Shown: in pieces, positions 1-7,916 of the stretch
How positions within the stretch are numbered: the stretch's first letter is position 1
Layout of the letters: every line of letters begins with the position of its first letter
Assembly: GCA_900772495.1 (NCBI GenBank)
Contig: CAAHEJ010000036.1
Location: 1 to 22,822 of the forward strand
From: an uncultured Campylobacter sp.
Lineage (GTDB): Bacteria; Campylobacterota; Campylobacteria; Campylobacterales; Campylobacteraceae
Direction: 5' to 3'
DNA: 22,822 bases
Translations under genes and position numbers: made by a program
The notes under the pieces: generated by a model
The model's database searches: none
What the model was told of the DNA's origin: nothing
The model's input: the letters and a program-made list of their open reading frames with translations, nothing else

Positions 1-1046
1 TCTTTGTTTGGCTCAAAGCTGTAAAGGTTAAAATCACACACAGAGCCTCTAATGTTGTTTGGTGTGCCTGAAAGACAAGCGTAGCGGTCTGCTTCCCACG
101 CTGTTTGAATGTTGTATTGATTGCCTTGCTCTCTTGCTGTTTTATAGCGTAGCATAATGTCGTTGATAGCGTCCTCATTTACCAAAGCCCCATAAGGCGT
201 AGTTTTCGTCTTGCCATAAAATGCGTCTATATCGACATTGATGGCTTGTCCCCAGCCTACATCATACCACGCGCCGACAACGGCTTGTCCTTGTGTATAG
301 CTGTCATCTGTCCTCGGTCCGTTTAGCTGCTGAAAGGCTAAGCCTGCATTCATCTTAATGTGTGGCGAGATATTTTCAGCCGCTTGCGCAAAGGCGTTGA
401 AGCTGTTTTTTCCGCCTGTGGTGTTAAGATAGCCACCGCCAACTAAAAAATAAGGCGCTTTTCGCCTTGATGTGATGACATTTATCGTGCCGCCCTTTGC
501 GCCGCTGCCGTAAAGCACCGCGCCGCCTCCGGGCGTAACGCTCACTTCATCAATGAGTGAGGGGATAATCGTAGCTATGGGCATAGGATTTTGATAGCTA
601 TCCACAGGATTTGCCGCAATGCCGTTGATATAGAGCTTCACGCCATTGCTTGAAAGCCGTCCTTGTCCGCGCAAGTCAAACTGCTGCCCAAAACCTGCTG
701 TGTTGATGATGGTTACAAAGGGCAAGTAACGAAGTGCGCTTTCTGTGTCGCGTGCGCCTTTTATAGCTGCGGCATCGGCGTGGAACACATTGTGATTTGA
801 GCTGTCAAGCTCGCTTGGCATAAGCCCAAACTCTTGGTTTCGCGCCTCTTTGCGCTCTTGTGCCTTTGTCCTTGCTTGTGTGCTAGCTCTTTTCTGAGCG
901 GCTGTCGCCTTGCGTGTGGTGGCTTTGGTAGCTTTTTTGGTAACTACGCGTTTAGTTTGCCGTGCATTTTGTGGTGCGGCAAATGCCTCGCTGAGCGCAC
1001 CTAAGCTGAAAATGCTTAGCGTGAGAATAAACAATAACTTTTTCAT
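1..1046 (-). CDS. TonB-dependent outer-membrane receptor, N-terminal part (runs off window)
   Basis: Start ATG is at 1044-1046, with AAGGAG just upstream on the minus strand. The visible 348 codons give a signal peptide (MKKLLFILTLSIFSLGALSEAFA, cleavage before APQ by inference). Residues about 25-70 form a segment very rich in Lys, Arg, Ala, Thr and Gln. The plug domain follows, roughly residues 80-190: FDLRGQGRLSSNGVKLYING, an IDEVSVTPGGGAVLYGSGAKGG block and GTINVIT are typical plug motifs. After that come aromatic-rich beta-barrel strands. The family imports ferric siderophores, haem, cobalamin, nickel or similar ligands using TonB/ExbBD energy; the ligand cannot be read here. No TonB box is obvious in the segment before the plug. 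The C-terminal barrel lies outside the window. The charged segment is odd for this family and may be periplasmic. Confidence 0.9.
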   Translation of the reverse strand, partial: MKKLLFILTLSIFSLGALSEAFAAPQNARQTKRVVTKKATKATTRKATAAQKRASTQARTKAQERKEARNQEFGLMPSELDSSNHNVFHADAAAIKGARDTESALRYLPFVTIINTAGFGQQFDLRGQGRLSSNGVKLYINGIAANPVDSYQNPMPIATIIPSLIDEVSVTPGGGAVLYGSGAKGGTINVITSRRKAPYFLVGGGYLNTTGGKNSFNAFAQAAENISPHIKMNAGLAFQQLNGPRTDDSYTQGQAVVGAWYDVGWGQAINVDIDAFYGKTKTTPYGALVNEDAINDIMLRYKTAREQGNQYNIQTAWEADRYACLSGTPNNIRGSVCDFNLYSFEPNK

Positions 1047-1200
1047 CTTTTACTCCTTGTAAAAAGTCTGTTTTTACCAAATAAAATTCGCTTAAATTGA
1101 GCTTGTAACAAATTTTAAATGTTTTAAAATTTGCTTTTTGGGCGGAATTTATCAAACTTGATTTGGTGTCAATCCTTGACGAAAATACTGCTTTTTGCTC

Positions 1201-1223
1201 ACTTGACAAGAAATTTGTCAAGT
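1201..1223. promoter_or_regulatory. Perfect 9-bp inverted repeat upstream of the TonB receptor gene
   Basis: ACTTGACAA (1201-1209), 5-nt centre, TTGTCAAGT (1215-1223). It lies about 155 nt upstream of the receptor start, inside the predicted leader. It could be an operator for a dimeric repressor or an RNA hairpin with a 5-nt loop. The bound factor is unknown. It does not resemble a Fur box. Confidence 0.45.
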
Positions 1224-1263
1224 AGATAAAAGGATAAAAGCAATTTTCGTTCCAACATTACCA

Positions 1264-1280
1264 TTCATTTGCCAAATGAA
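1264..1280. promoter_or_regulatory. 17-bp perfect palindrome, candidate operator next to the receptor promoter
   Basis: TTCATTTG-C-CAAATGAA is a perfect palindrome with a single central base. A looser outer pair, CAACAT (1253-1258) and ATGTTG (1285-1290), nearly shares its centre. It sits just downstream of a minus-strand -10 box at 1296-1301, where a repressor would block transcription. A one-base centre favours a DNA-binding site over an RNA hairpin. Confidence 0.45.
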
Positions 1281-1295
1281 ATTTATGTTGAGAAA

Positions 1296-1301
1296 ATTAT
1301 A
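1296..1301 (-). promoter_or_regulatory. Probable -10 box for the TonB receptor gene
   Basis: TATAAT on the minus strand, preceded by TTTTGTGC, the T-rich/TG context usual for epsilonproteobacterial sigma-70 promoters. It implies a leader of about 240 nt before the ATG at 1046. A second, closer promoter cannot be excluded. Confidence 0.45.
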
Positions 1302-1345
1302 GCACAAAATTTACCTTTTGCGATAAAAATTTAATGAATTTTATC

Positions 1346-1358
1346 AAAAAAAAAAAAA
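1346..1358. repeat. Homopolymeric A13 tract
   Basis: Thirteen consecutive A on the plus strand, about 45 bp upstream of the minus-strand -10 box at 1296-1301. Such tracts can bend DNA or vary in length by slippage. Whether it varies is not visible from one sequence. Confidence 0.6.
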
Positions 1359-1597
1359 CAAAAATTTAAAATGATATGGATTTTAGGGCTTTGAAAGGTG
1401 CTAAAAGAGTGAGTAAATTTGAAAAACATTAAGGCTTTAAAAAGATTGAAATGAGAAAAATTTAAGAAGTATTTTCGTGGTATGTAGTGTGAAAATTTGC
1501 TTATGCTTTTTTTAGTTTGCAATGCGTGCAAAAGCTTTATGATAGCTATTTGCCACGATAAAATGAATGAAATTTACGATTTGTGGTTAATTTTTTG

Positions 1598-1603
1598 TAT
1601 AAT
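1598..1603 (+). promoter_or_regulatory. -10 box for the M16-recG operon
   Basis: TATAAT preceded by TTTTTTG, a classic Campylobacterales -10 context without a clear -35. A transcription start near 1610 would leave about 20 nt before the ATG at 1630, which includes the AGAAAGG ribosome binding site at 1618-1624. Confidence 0.65.
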
Positions 1604-1629
1604 GATAAAAATTCATTAGAAAGGCTCAA

Positions 1630-2853
1630 ATGCTCGCTCATATCAACGCCAAAGGCGTGAAAGTCCCATTTATCTACGAAGAAAACAACGATTTGCCCGT
1701 GATTTTTCTGCGCTTTGTGTTTGCGAATTCAGGCAAAGCCTATGAAAATGACACCCCAGCAGGCACAGCACGAATGTTTGCACGGCTTTTAAACGAGGGT
1801 GCGAGTGAGGATTTTTTCAAAGAACTTGACTTTTACGCCATAAATTTCGAGGCAAGTAGTGGTTTTGAAAGTTTTGAAATAAGCATTTCTTGCCTTAAAG
1901 AGCATTTTGATTTCGCGCTTAAAAAGCTCACACACTTGCTTGAAAAACCGCGTTTTGATGAAAAGCTCTTGCGTAAGCTTAAAACTACGGCTTTGGGCGA
2001 GCTTGCCGCACGCAACAGCGACTTTGATTATCTGGCTAAAAGGCTTTTAAACAAAAGCGTCTTTGAATGCGATGAATTTGCACTTTCAAATGAGGGCGAT
2101 GAAAAAAGTATCCAAAAAATCAGCCTTGAAAATTTAAAAGCCTTTCACAAGCACCATATAAACTTAGCAAATCTCATCATCATAGCAGGCGGCAACGCCA
2201 CAAGCACACAAATGCAAGCCTTACTTGCTTTCGTGCTTGAAAATTTAAGCGTTGGCAAAAGCTATGCCACTAAAAAATTCACACTTTGTGCGAAAGCAAA
2301 AGATGAAATTTGCACTCGCAAGGACAGCGAGCAGGCTTATATCTACTTTTGCACGCCTTTTGAGCTTGAATTTAGCGATAAAAACACGCATTTAGCTAAA
2401 CTTGCTATTTTTATACTTGGTGCTGGGGGCTTTGGCTCGCGGCTTATGGAGGAAGTGCGCGTAAAAAGGGGACTAGCTTACAGCGCTTATGCTATGCTTG
2501 ATTTGAGCGTGTGCTACAAGCGTGTTTTTGGGTATTTGCAAACCAAAAACGAAAGCGCGAGTGAGGCAAAAGAGCTGGTAAAAAGCGTGTTTGCGGACTT
2601 TGTGAAAAACGGAGTGAGCCAAAATGAACTCACACAGGCACAAAACTTTCTTATAGGCTCAACCCCATTGCGTTATGAAAGCCTTGAAAAGAGGCTTAGC
2701 GTGGCTTATAACGAATTTTATCAAGGTTTGGAATTTGGCGCGTTTAAAAAAGAGCTTGAAAAGGTGCAAACCGCCACGCTTGATGAGCTAAACGCCTACA
2801 TAAAAGCACACACCGAGCTACTTAAAATCAGCTTTGCAAGTGTGAAAAAATGA
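1630..2853 (+). CDS. M16 (pitrilysin/PqqL-type) peptidase family protein, apparently non-catalytic
   Basis: This 407-aa protein has the two-domain architecture of the M16B zinc peptidases. The C-terminal half carries the recognisable block GGFGSRLMEEVRVKRGLAYS (about 266-285), including the conserved Arg and Tyr pair that contacts substrate. At the place of the HxxEH zinc motif (about residues 45-54) the sequence reads GTARMFARLL, so no zinc ligands are present. In M16B systems an inactive R/Y subunit pairs with an active HxxEH subunit; no such partner is in this window. Homologues in Campylobacter and Helicobacter are, as I recall, annotated as zinc proteases despite this. No signal peptide is evident, so it is probably cytoplasmic. 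It has its own -10 box and its stop overlaps the recG start by 4 nt (ATGA). Confidence 0.85.
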   Translation: MLAHINAKGVKVPFIYEENNDLPVIFLRFVFANSGKAYENDTPAGTARMFARLLNEGASEDFFKELDFYAINFEASSGFESFEISISCLKEHFDFALKKLTHLLEKPRFDEKLLRKLKTTALGELAARNSDFDYLAKRLLNKSVFECDEFALSNEGDEKSIQKISLENLKAFHKHHINLANLIIIAGGNATSTQMQALLAFVLENLSVGKSYATKKFTLCAKAKDEICTRKDSEQAYIYFCTPFELEFSDKNTHLAKLAIFILGAGGFGSRLMEEVRVKRGLAYSAYAMLDLSVCYKRVFGYLQTKNESASEAKELVKSVFADFVKNGVSQNELTQAQNFLIGSTPLRYESLEKRLSVAYNEFYQGLEFGAFKKELEKVQTATLDELNAYIKAHTELLKISFASVKK

Positions 2854-4793
2854 CTCTAAATCCTGCTGATGCGGTGCTTTTTAAGAGATTGCACCTTAAA
2901 AATCTGCTTGATTTAGCCTTGCTTTTGCCAAAAAAACTTGAAAATTTGACTTTAAGCCAAGCCCCAAGTGAAAGCGTTTGCACGCAAGAGGTGCAAATTT
3001 TACGCACAAATTCACACTCTGGCAAACTTATGGGCGTTGTTTGGTGCAAGGGTTGGGAGATTGAGGCGAGTTTTATTTTCTTTCACCCTAGTAGATGGCA
3101 TTTTGGAGCGTTTAAAGCTGGTAAAGAGTGCATTTTCAACGCAAAGATGAATTTATTTAACGGAATGTGGCAGTTTTCAAACCCAAAAATCATCACTAAG
3201 GCTGGATTTTTCGTGCCAAAGTATCAAGTGGCGGGCATTAGGGACGAGAGCATAGCTAGGCTCATACACGAGTGCGTGAGTAAGGAAAATTTAAGCGCAA
3301 GCGGGCTTGATGAGCAGCGTGTGAGCTTGCTTGTGAGCTTGCACGCTTATGATGAGCGAAGTTTTGAGCTTTTTAACGCACTTAAAATGGCTTTAAATAA
3401 AAAAGATGAAAATGCCTTGAATTTAAGCGAAAATTTGAATTTTTCGCAAGAAAATGCGTCAAATTTAAGTCAAATTCAGCAAAATTTAGCCAAAAGCCTT
3501 GCAAAACAGGGCGAAGAGCTTTTAAAAGAGCTAAAATACATTGAAATTTAAAATTTTTTACGCCGTTTAAGAAACAAAAAACAGGTTTCAAAAAGCTATG
3601 AAATAGAGCTTTACGACATAAACAAATGGCTTGAAAGCCTGCCATTTAAGCCAACAAATGACCAAATGCGTGCGATAGAGGACATAAAGGGCGATTTGCG
3701 CTCACAAAATGCTAAAAGGCGCATTATAATGGGCGATGTGGGTTGTGGCAAAACACTTGTGTTGCTTGCTGCTGCCTTGCTTGTCTATCCTAAACAAGCC
3801 GTGCTTATGGCGCCTACGAGCATTTTAGCAAACCAGCTTTTTGACGAGGCAAAAAGGCTTTTGCCAAATTTTATGCAAATTTCGCTTTTAAAGGGCGGTA
3901 AAAAGGACAAAAATGTCGAGCAAGACTTACAAAATGCCCATTTAATCATAGGCACACACGCACTAATCCACTTAAACACCCTAAATGCCGTGCTTGTAAT
4001 GGTCGATGAACAGCACCGCTTTGGCTCAAATCAACGCCAAAAAATCAACGATTTAGCTAAAAACGATGACACAAGGGCGCATTTTATACAATTTTCTGCC
4101 ACGCCCATACCAAGAACGCTGAGTATGATACAATCAGAGCTTGTGAGCTTTTCGTTTATCCGCCAAATGCCCTTTCGCAAGGACATTCAAACCTTTTGCG
4201 TGCAGGGCAAGGATTTTTCGCTCATCATAGAGCGCATAAATGCCGAGCTTGCAAAGAAAAATCAAGTCGCTATCATCTATCCGCTGGTAAATGAGAGTGA
4301 AAAGGGCGTGTATTTGCCGCTAGAAAAGGCAAAGGAGTATTGGCAAAAGCGATATGATGGCGTTTATACCACGCACGGCAAGGACAAGGACAAGGACAAG
4401 GTGCTGGTAGAATTTCGCGAAAAAGGGTGCATTTTGCTGGCTACAACCGTGATGGAAGTGGGCATTTCACTGCCAAGGCTTAGCACTATCATCATCGTGG
4501 GGGCTGAAAAACTAGGGCTTGCCACGCTTCATCAGCTGCGCGGACGCGTGGGGCGCGTGGGACTGCCTAGCTTTTGTTATCTTTACACCAAGCTAAACAC
4601 TATGCCAACGCGTTTGCTTGAATTTAGCCAAACCTTAGACGGCTTTGCCATAGCCGAACTTGACCTTAAAAACAGGCTCAGCGGGGATTTGCTTGACGGC
4701 TTTGCCCAGCACGGCAATGAGTTTGAATTCTTTGACTTTGCGAGCGATGAAAAGATTTTAGAGCAGGTAAAAGCGGATTTGTCAAAGGATTAA
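2850..4793 (+). pseudogene. recG: ATP-dependent DNA helicase RecG, interrupted by one in-frame TAA
   Basis: RecG remodels stalled replication forks and Holliday junctions. Codons 1-233 give a short wedge/OB-fold region, ending in ELKYIEI followed by TAA at 3549-3551. The same frame continues without shift through NFLRRLRNKK and the Q-motif region FKPTNDQ to the helicase core. Walker A GDVGCGKT, DEQH box, FSATPIPRTLS (motif III) and LHQLRGRVGR (motif VI) are all present, to a normal end at 4793. With the stop read as one residue the product is about 647 aa, slightly long for the order. An Asn/Ser/Leu-rich insertion at residues about 183-218 helps explain the excess. The next in-frame ATG (3666) would start a 375-aa piece lacking the wedge and Q motif. 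The gene could be a true nonsense pseudogene, a sequencing error, or expressed as two parts. It overlaps the M16 gene by 4 nt and the convergent transporter gene by 4 nt. Confidence 0.85.
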
Positions 4794-6067
4794 GTTGTTT
4801 TCTCATATCTCTTACCCAAAAACACGCCCAAAAGCCCCCACACAAAGCTCACAAAAGCTCCCACGCCAAGCACGAGCGTGATACTCACGCTTGCAAGCAG
4901 GCTTTCAAACTGCGCCCAAAGCGCGTCTCCGCCGCGGTAAATCACCGTGTCGATGAAGCTTTTTACTTTGTATTTTTCATCGCTTGAAAGCGGCACAAAA
5001 AGCATTTCGCGCCCGGGTTTTACGAGCGCATACTCACCCACGCGCCGCACGCTCATCACCACAGCCAAAGGCAAAAACGCAGGGTGCGTAAAGATAAGCA
5101 CCACAAAGCCCGCGCATATCACAAAGCCCAGCACGCTGAGCAACGCCGTGAGTTTAAAAAACTGAGCGATTTTAGCGGTGAGAAAAATTTGTATGATGAG
5201 AGCTGAAATTTGCACGATTAAATCAATGTTTGCAAAGGCAGCCATACGCGCTTCTCGCGTGGTAAAGGCTTCGCGGACTATGCGCGCTTGCTCCATATAC
5301 AAAAAAGTCGAAACGCTCGTAAGCAGCAGCACAAAGGCACACAAAGCGAGCAAATACGGGCTTTTAGCGATGAGCGTAAAGCCTATGAAAGGGTTTTTCG
5401 CGCCTATGGTTTTGTCAAAGCGTGCTAAATTCACGCCGTCTTCGAGCTTGCCTAGCTCTTTTATCATCAAATTTTTAAGCACCACGCCAAGCAGCAAAAG
5501 CACCACAGAGGCAAAGACTAAGTTGCTAGCACCGATTAAACTCGCAAAAATTTTTACACTGCTTGCACCTGCTATGCTGCCAAGACTTGCACCCGCTGCG
5601 ATGATACCAAAGAGCCTTTGGCTGGCTTCTTTGCTGAAAATGTCCGCTATCAAACTCCACGCCGATGAGAACGCAAAGAGGTTGAAAATGCTTACCCACA
5701 CATAAAATGCGCACGCAAGCCACACAAACTCCACGCTTTTCGTCTCAAAGGCGTTCATCGCCACGAAAAAGCCGATGAGATTAAGCGCGAAAAAAACAAA
5801 GACAAAGTCCGTGTAAAACCTGCGCCTTATGCGCGTGCTAAGCCACATAAGCACAAGCGAGGCGATGATACAGCTTACAAAAGTCGCCAAAAATAGCCAT
5901 TTTAGCTCATCTTTACCGCCTTCAAGCCCCAAAGCATCGCGCATAGGACGAAGCAAGGCATAAGAACTAAAAAGCACGAAAATAAAGCCAAAAGAAAGTG
6001 CTAAAAGCCTGAATTCGCCTTGCTTTAAGCTCAAAAGTTTGCCAAAAAATAAACGCATTTGTCTCAT
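4790..6067 (-). CDS. Npt/TlcC-like (ADP/ATP translocase-type) MFS transporter
   Basis: A 425-aa polytopic inner-membrane protein with about 12 hydrophobic helices. Near the N-terminus, YALLRPMRDALG (about 36-47) matches the RPxRDA signature of the TlcC/Npt nucleotide-transporter-like MFS group. Free-living members of this group have no proven substrate, so ATP/ADP exchange should not be assumed. The ATG at 6065-6067 is preferred: AAGGA lies 5 nt upstream and the reading LLSLKQGEFRLL follows directly. A TTG at 6146-6148 would add 27 Lys-rich residues with a weaker site. The gene converges on recG, and the two 3' ends overlap by 4 nt with no terminator between them. A promoter lies at 6175-6205. 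Confidence 0.75.
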   Translation of the reverse strand: MRQMRLFFGKLLSLKQGEFRLLALSFGFIFVLFSSYALLRPMRDALGLEGGKDELKWLFLATFVSCIIASLVLMWLSTRIRRRFYTDFVFVFFALNLIGFFVAMNAFETKSVEFVWLACAFYVWVSIFNLFAFSSAWSLIADIFSKEASQRLFGIIAAGASLGSIAGASSVKIFASLIGASNLVFASVVLLLLGVVLKNLMIKELGKLEDGVNLARFDKTIGAKNPFIGFTLIAKSPYLLALCAFVLLLTSVSTFLYMEQARIVREAFTTREARMAAFANIDLIVQISALIIQIFLTAKIAQFFKLTALLSVLGFVICAGFVVLIFTHPAFLPLAVVMSVRRVGEYALVKPGREMLFVPLSSDEKYKVKSFIDTVIYRGGDALWAQFESLLASVSITLVLGVGAFVSFVWGLLGVFLGKRYEKTT

Positions 6068-6174
6068 AGTAATCCTTGTCGTGGCGTTTTGTTTGAATTT
6101 TTGCCCAAATTTTAGCTTAAATAGCTTGATTTCTTGCAAAATTCGCAAAACGCCTTTTTTAAATTTCTAGCGTT

Positions 6175-6205
6175 ATTATAAAGCATTACACCAAGTGTTT
6201 GTCAA
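6175..6205 (-). promoter_or_regulatory. Promoter of the Npt-like transporter gene
   Basis: On the minus strand TTGACA (6200-6205) and TATAAT (6175-6180) are separated by 19 nt, or by 17 nt if TTTATA is the -10. The 13-nt word AACCCTTGACAAA around the -35 also occurs at the tRNA operon promoter. The implied leader to the ATG at 6067 is about 100 nt. Confidence 0.55.
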
Positions 6206-6304
6206 GGGTTAAATGTAAAAAATTTATAAATTTCGCTCAAAAATTCGCGCAAGGTAAGCAAAGATTTACCCAAAACAAGCGCGAAAATTCACACAAACGC
6301 AAAT

Positions 6305-7068
6305 TTAGCGACAATTTAATCTCGCGTAAATAAGGCTTACCAGCAAGATGATGACAACCCAAATGCCAAATTCAGCCTTTAAGCCAAAGTTTGACACCAT
6401 AGGCGTGGTGATGATGGGGCTGATGAACTGCCCCAAAAAAACGCAGCTTGCCAAGCCCCCGTAAGCTCTTGCACGCACGCTTTGCGGGGCTTTTTGGAAA
6501 AGATAAGCGGAGTTGTTTGTAACGATAAGTCCGCCCACAGCCCCAAATATCGCTAAACTCACTATCGCCACGATGAAATCATCGACTAAAAACACGAGCA
6601 AAAAGCCAAAGGCTTGCAAGGCAAAGCCCTATCGCGCCGTCCTTCGCCCACAGCGTAGTAGTCGCCAAGCAAGGCGTTTGCGCCTGTGGTGATGAAAGAA
6701 CTTGCTATGCCAAAGGCGCAGCGGCTTAAAAGCAGAGTGTAAATGTCAGCACACCACGCTCCGCTAACGCCCGCAAATATCCATAAAATCATCGCTGGAT
6801 AAAGAAATTTGAGTTTGCCAAATTTATCCATAAGCACACCCGCAATGGGCGAAAAAAATATCATAAAAAGCGCGGGGATAGTAAGCGTTAGCCCCGTGAG
6901 TAGCTCTATGTGCGGCGTGGTGCTAAACTCTTTTGCGATGCCGGGCAAGGCGGGCGAAACCAGCACAGAGCCTAAAATCGTCATCATCGCCGCGCCAAAA
7001 AGGGCGAGTTTGAAGCGCACGCGCTCGGTTAGGGCGATGATTTTGCTGTCTAACTTGCTGTAAGGCAC
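6305..7068 (-). pseudogene. MFS transporter remnant: internal deletion plus frameshift
   Basis: The 5' part (GTG at 7066-7068, AAAGGA upstream) encodes helices 1-4 of a major facilitator transporter. It has the loop GVLMDKFGKLKF and the TM4 region SSFITTGANALLGDYYAVGEGRRDRA. Just after this the frame drifts into LPCKPLAFCSCF and stops near 6586. A different frame, readable from about 6619, continues with LQAFGFLLVFLVDDF and resembles TM9-12, with the loop YLFQKAPQSVRARAYGG, ending at 6305. Together the pieces total about 250 residues, against about 390 in intact family members. About 130-140 residues (roughly TM5-TM8) are therefore missing and the reading frame is shifted. The junction near 6605-6640 is rich in GCCTT/GGCTTT words that could have served as deletion microhomology. 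The original substrate is not deducible; drug or sugar efflux are the usual family roles. Confidence 0.8.
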
Positions 7069-7110
7069 TTTTTTCCTTTGCGTGAATTTAATGTCGCTTA
7101 AATTTTACAC

Positions 7111-7248
7111 TCATTTTGTTTTAGCTTCGTAAAACCTAGCGATTTTGCCTTTATCAAGCGCATTAAATGCTGAATTTGTCGCTATTTTCGCTTCGTTTTG
7201 AGCGCGTAAATTTGCTGATATTTTGTTTCCTTTGTTAGAAAATATCAT
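7111..7248 (-). CDS. Possible 45-aa small protein upstream of the MFS remnant
   Basis: An ATG at 7246-7248 opens a 45-codon frame beginning MIFSNKGNKISANLRAQNEA and rich in Lys, Ala and Asn, ending 42 nt before the GTG of the MFS remnant. Codon usage looks plausible, but no good ribosome binding site precedes the ATG. The same frame extends upstream through a TAG to another ATG, which suggests either chance or a decayed reading frame. I do not recognise it. The rest of the 7069-7325 interval shows nothing clear. Confidence 0.25.
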   Translation of the reverse strand: MIFSNKGNKISANLRAQNEAKIATNSAFNALDKGKIARFYEAKTK

Positions 7249-7325
7249 CTGTTTCTATGATAATTTCATCGCAAAAATTCATTTAGCTGTGCTTGTTTGG
7301 GTGCATAAGCTATCTATAAGTGGCT

Positions 7326-7916
7326 CTACTCATCATCAGCCTTGCCTTGCAAATTGTCATTTTTTGCGCCATCTACAATCTCCAAATTCACAATCCTAGC
7401 TTTGCCCTTGTAAATTTTAAGCGTAACGAGTGCGCCAAAGCCGATGTATTCGTCCTCTAACTCGACATTGCCCGTCAAAGGAATTTCACTAGCACTTCTT
7501 AAAGCATTGAGCTTGCGTTCGATTTCAAGGGCTTTTTCTTTGGGCGCAAAGTATTTCTCCGCCCCGATTACTAGGGTATCGCTCCACACATAAGTGCGCT
7601 TTGCCTTGACATAGAGCGCATTTTGTGGCTCATCAAGCACAATGTCGCCAAATTTAAATACGCCATTTTTGTCTTCATCGACAAGTAGGACAAAAAAGTT
7701 TTTTCTATTTTGAGTGGCGTTAAATTCGCTTTCTTCCACGCTTACGCCGTAGTCTAAACGCACAAAATTGCCCGAAAGTATGTCGCGCGGGTCGTATCCA
7801 CGCGCTCGCAACTTCACTTCATCGCCAAAAAGTATGGGCAAATAGGCGTTAAAAAACACAAGCGCGATGAGTGCAAACTGCGCCACAAAGGCAAACACAA
7901 GGAATTTATGCTTCAT
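7326..7916 (-). CDS. GDYXXLXY domain protein
   Basis: A 196-aa protein with one N-terminal hydrophobic segment (about residues 5-30, an anchor or uncleaved signal). A mostly beta, charged, presumably periplasmic domain follows. SGNFVRLDYGV (about 48-58) fits the family signature G-[DN]-[YF]-x-x-L-x-Y, and a GYDPRDILSG lead-in precedes it, as is usual. The ATG at 7914-7916 is chosen because AGGGG lies just upstream and it overlaps the end of the DUF2157 gene by 11 nt, which implies translational coupling. A more upstream start would add 20 hydrophilic residues inside the preceding gene. The family is nearly always encoded beside or fused to DUF2157/DUF4401 membrane proteins; its function is unknown. 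Confidence 0.85.
   Translation of the reverse strand: MKHKFLVFAFVAQFALIALVFFNAYLPILFGDEVKLRARGYDPRDILSGNFVRLDYGVSVEESEFNATQNRKNFFVLLVDEDKNGVFKFGDIVLDEPQNALYVKAKRTYVWSDTLVIGAEKYFAPKEKALEIERKLNALRSASEIPLTGNVELEDEYIGFGALVTLKIYKGKARIVNLEIVDGAKNDNLQGKADDE

Larger units (their letters stand above)
1047..1629. other. Gene-free divergent intergenic region
   Basis: This stretch separates the TonB-dependent receptor (minus) from the M16 gene (plus). It holds a probable minus-strand promoter, two perfect palindromes, an A13 tract and a plus-strand -10 box, listed separately. No open frame here looks like a gene. The longest have no ribosome binding site and skewed Phe/Lys composition caused by the AT-rich DNA. 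Confidence 0.7.

Noticed and set aside
1151..1162. ATCAA-AC-TTGAT as a possible FNR/CRP-type site.
   Set aside because: The half-sites are in inverted order and the spacing is wrong (FNR is TTGAT-N4-ATCAA).
1047..1289. Cobalamin or other known riboswitch in the long leader of the TonB receptor gene.
   Set aside because: No B12-box-like GCCACTG or other recognisable conserved aptamer core is present in the AT-rich leader.
1322..1358. Hairpin GATAAAA...TTTTATC next to the A-tract, resembling a terminator.
   Set aside because: The T-run is on the minus strand and 5' of the stem in that direction, so it cannot act as an intrinsic terminator. The stem is only AT pairs.
1376..1432. 18-codon frame beginning MDFRALKGAKRV on the plus strand.
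   Set aside because: Too short, no ribosome binding site, no promoter; probably chance or a worn fragment.
4377..4401. Tandem AAGGAC hexamers in recG giving Lys-Asp repeats (a similar KDKDK occurs in purD near 17780).
   Set aside because: Only three copies, in a loop where RecG proteins are naturally Lys/Glu/Asp-rich; it does not disturb the motifs.
5178..5705. Long plus-strand frame of 175 codons opposite the Npt-like transporter gene.
   Set aside because: It mirrors the transporter reading frame and encodes a Ser/Lys/Ala-biased sequence without a ribosome binding site or family features.
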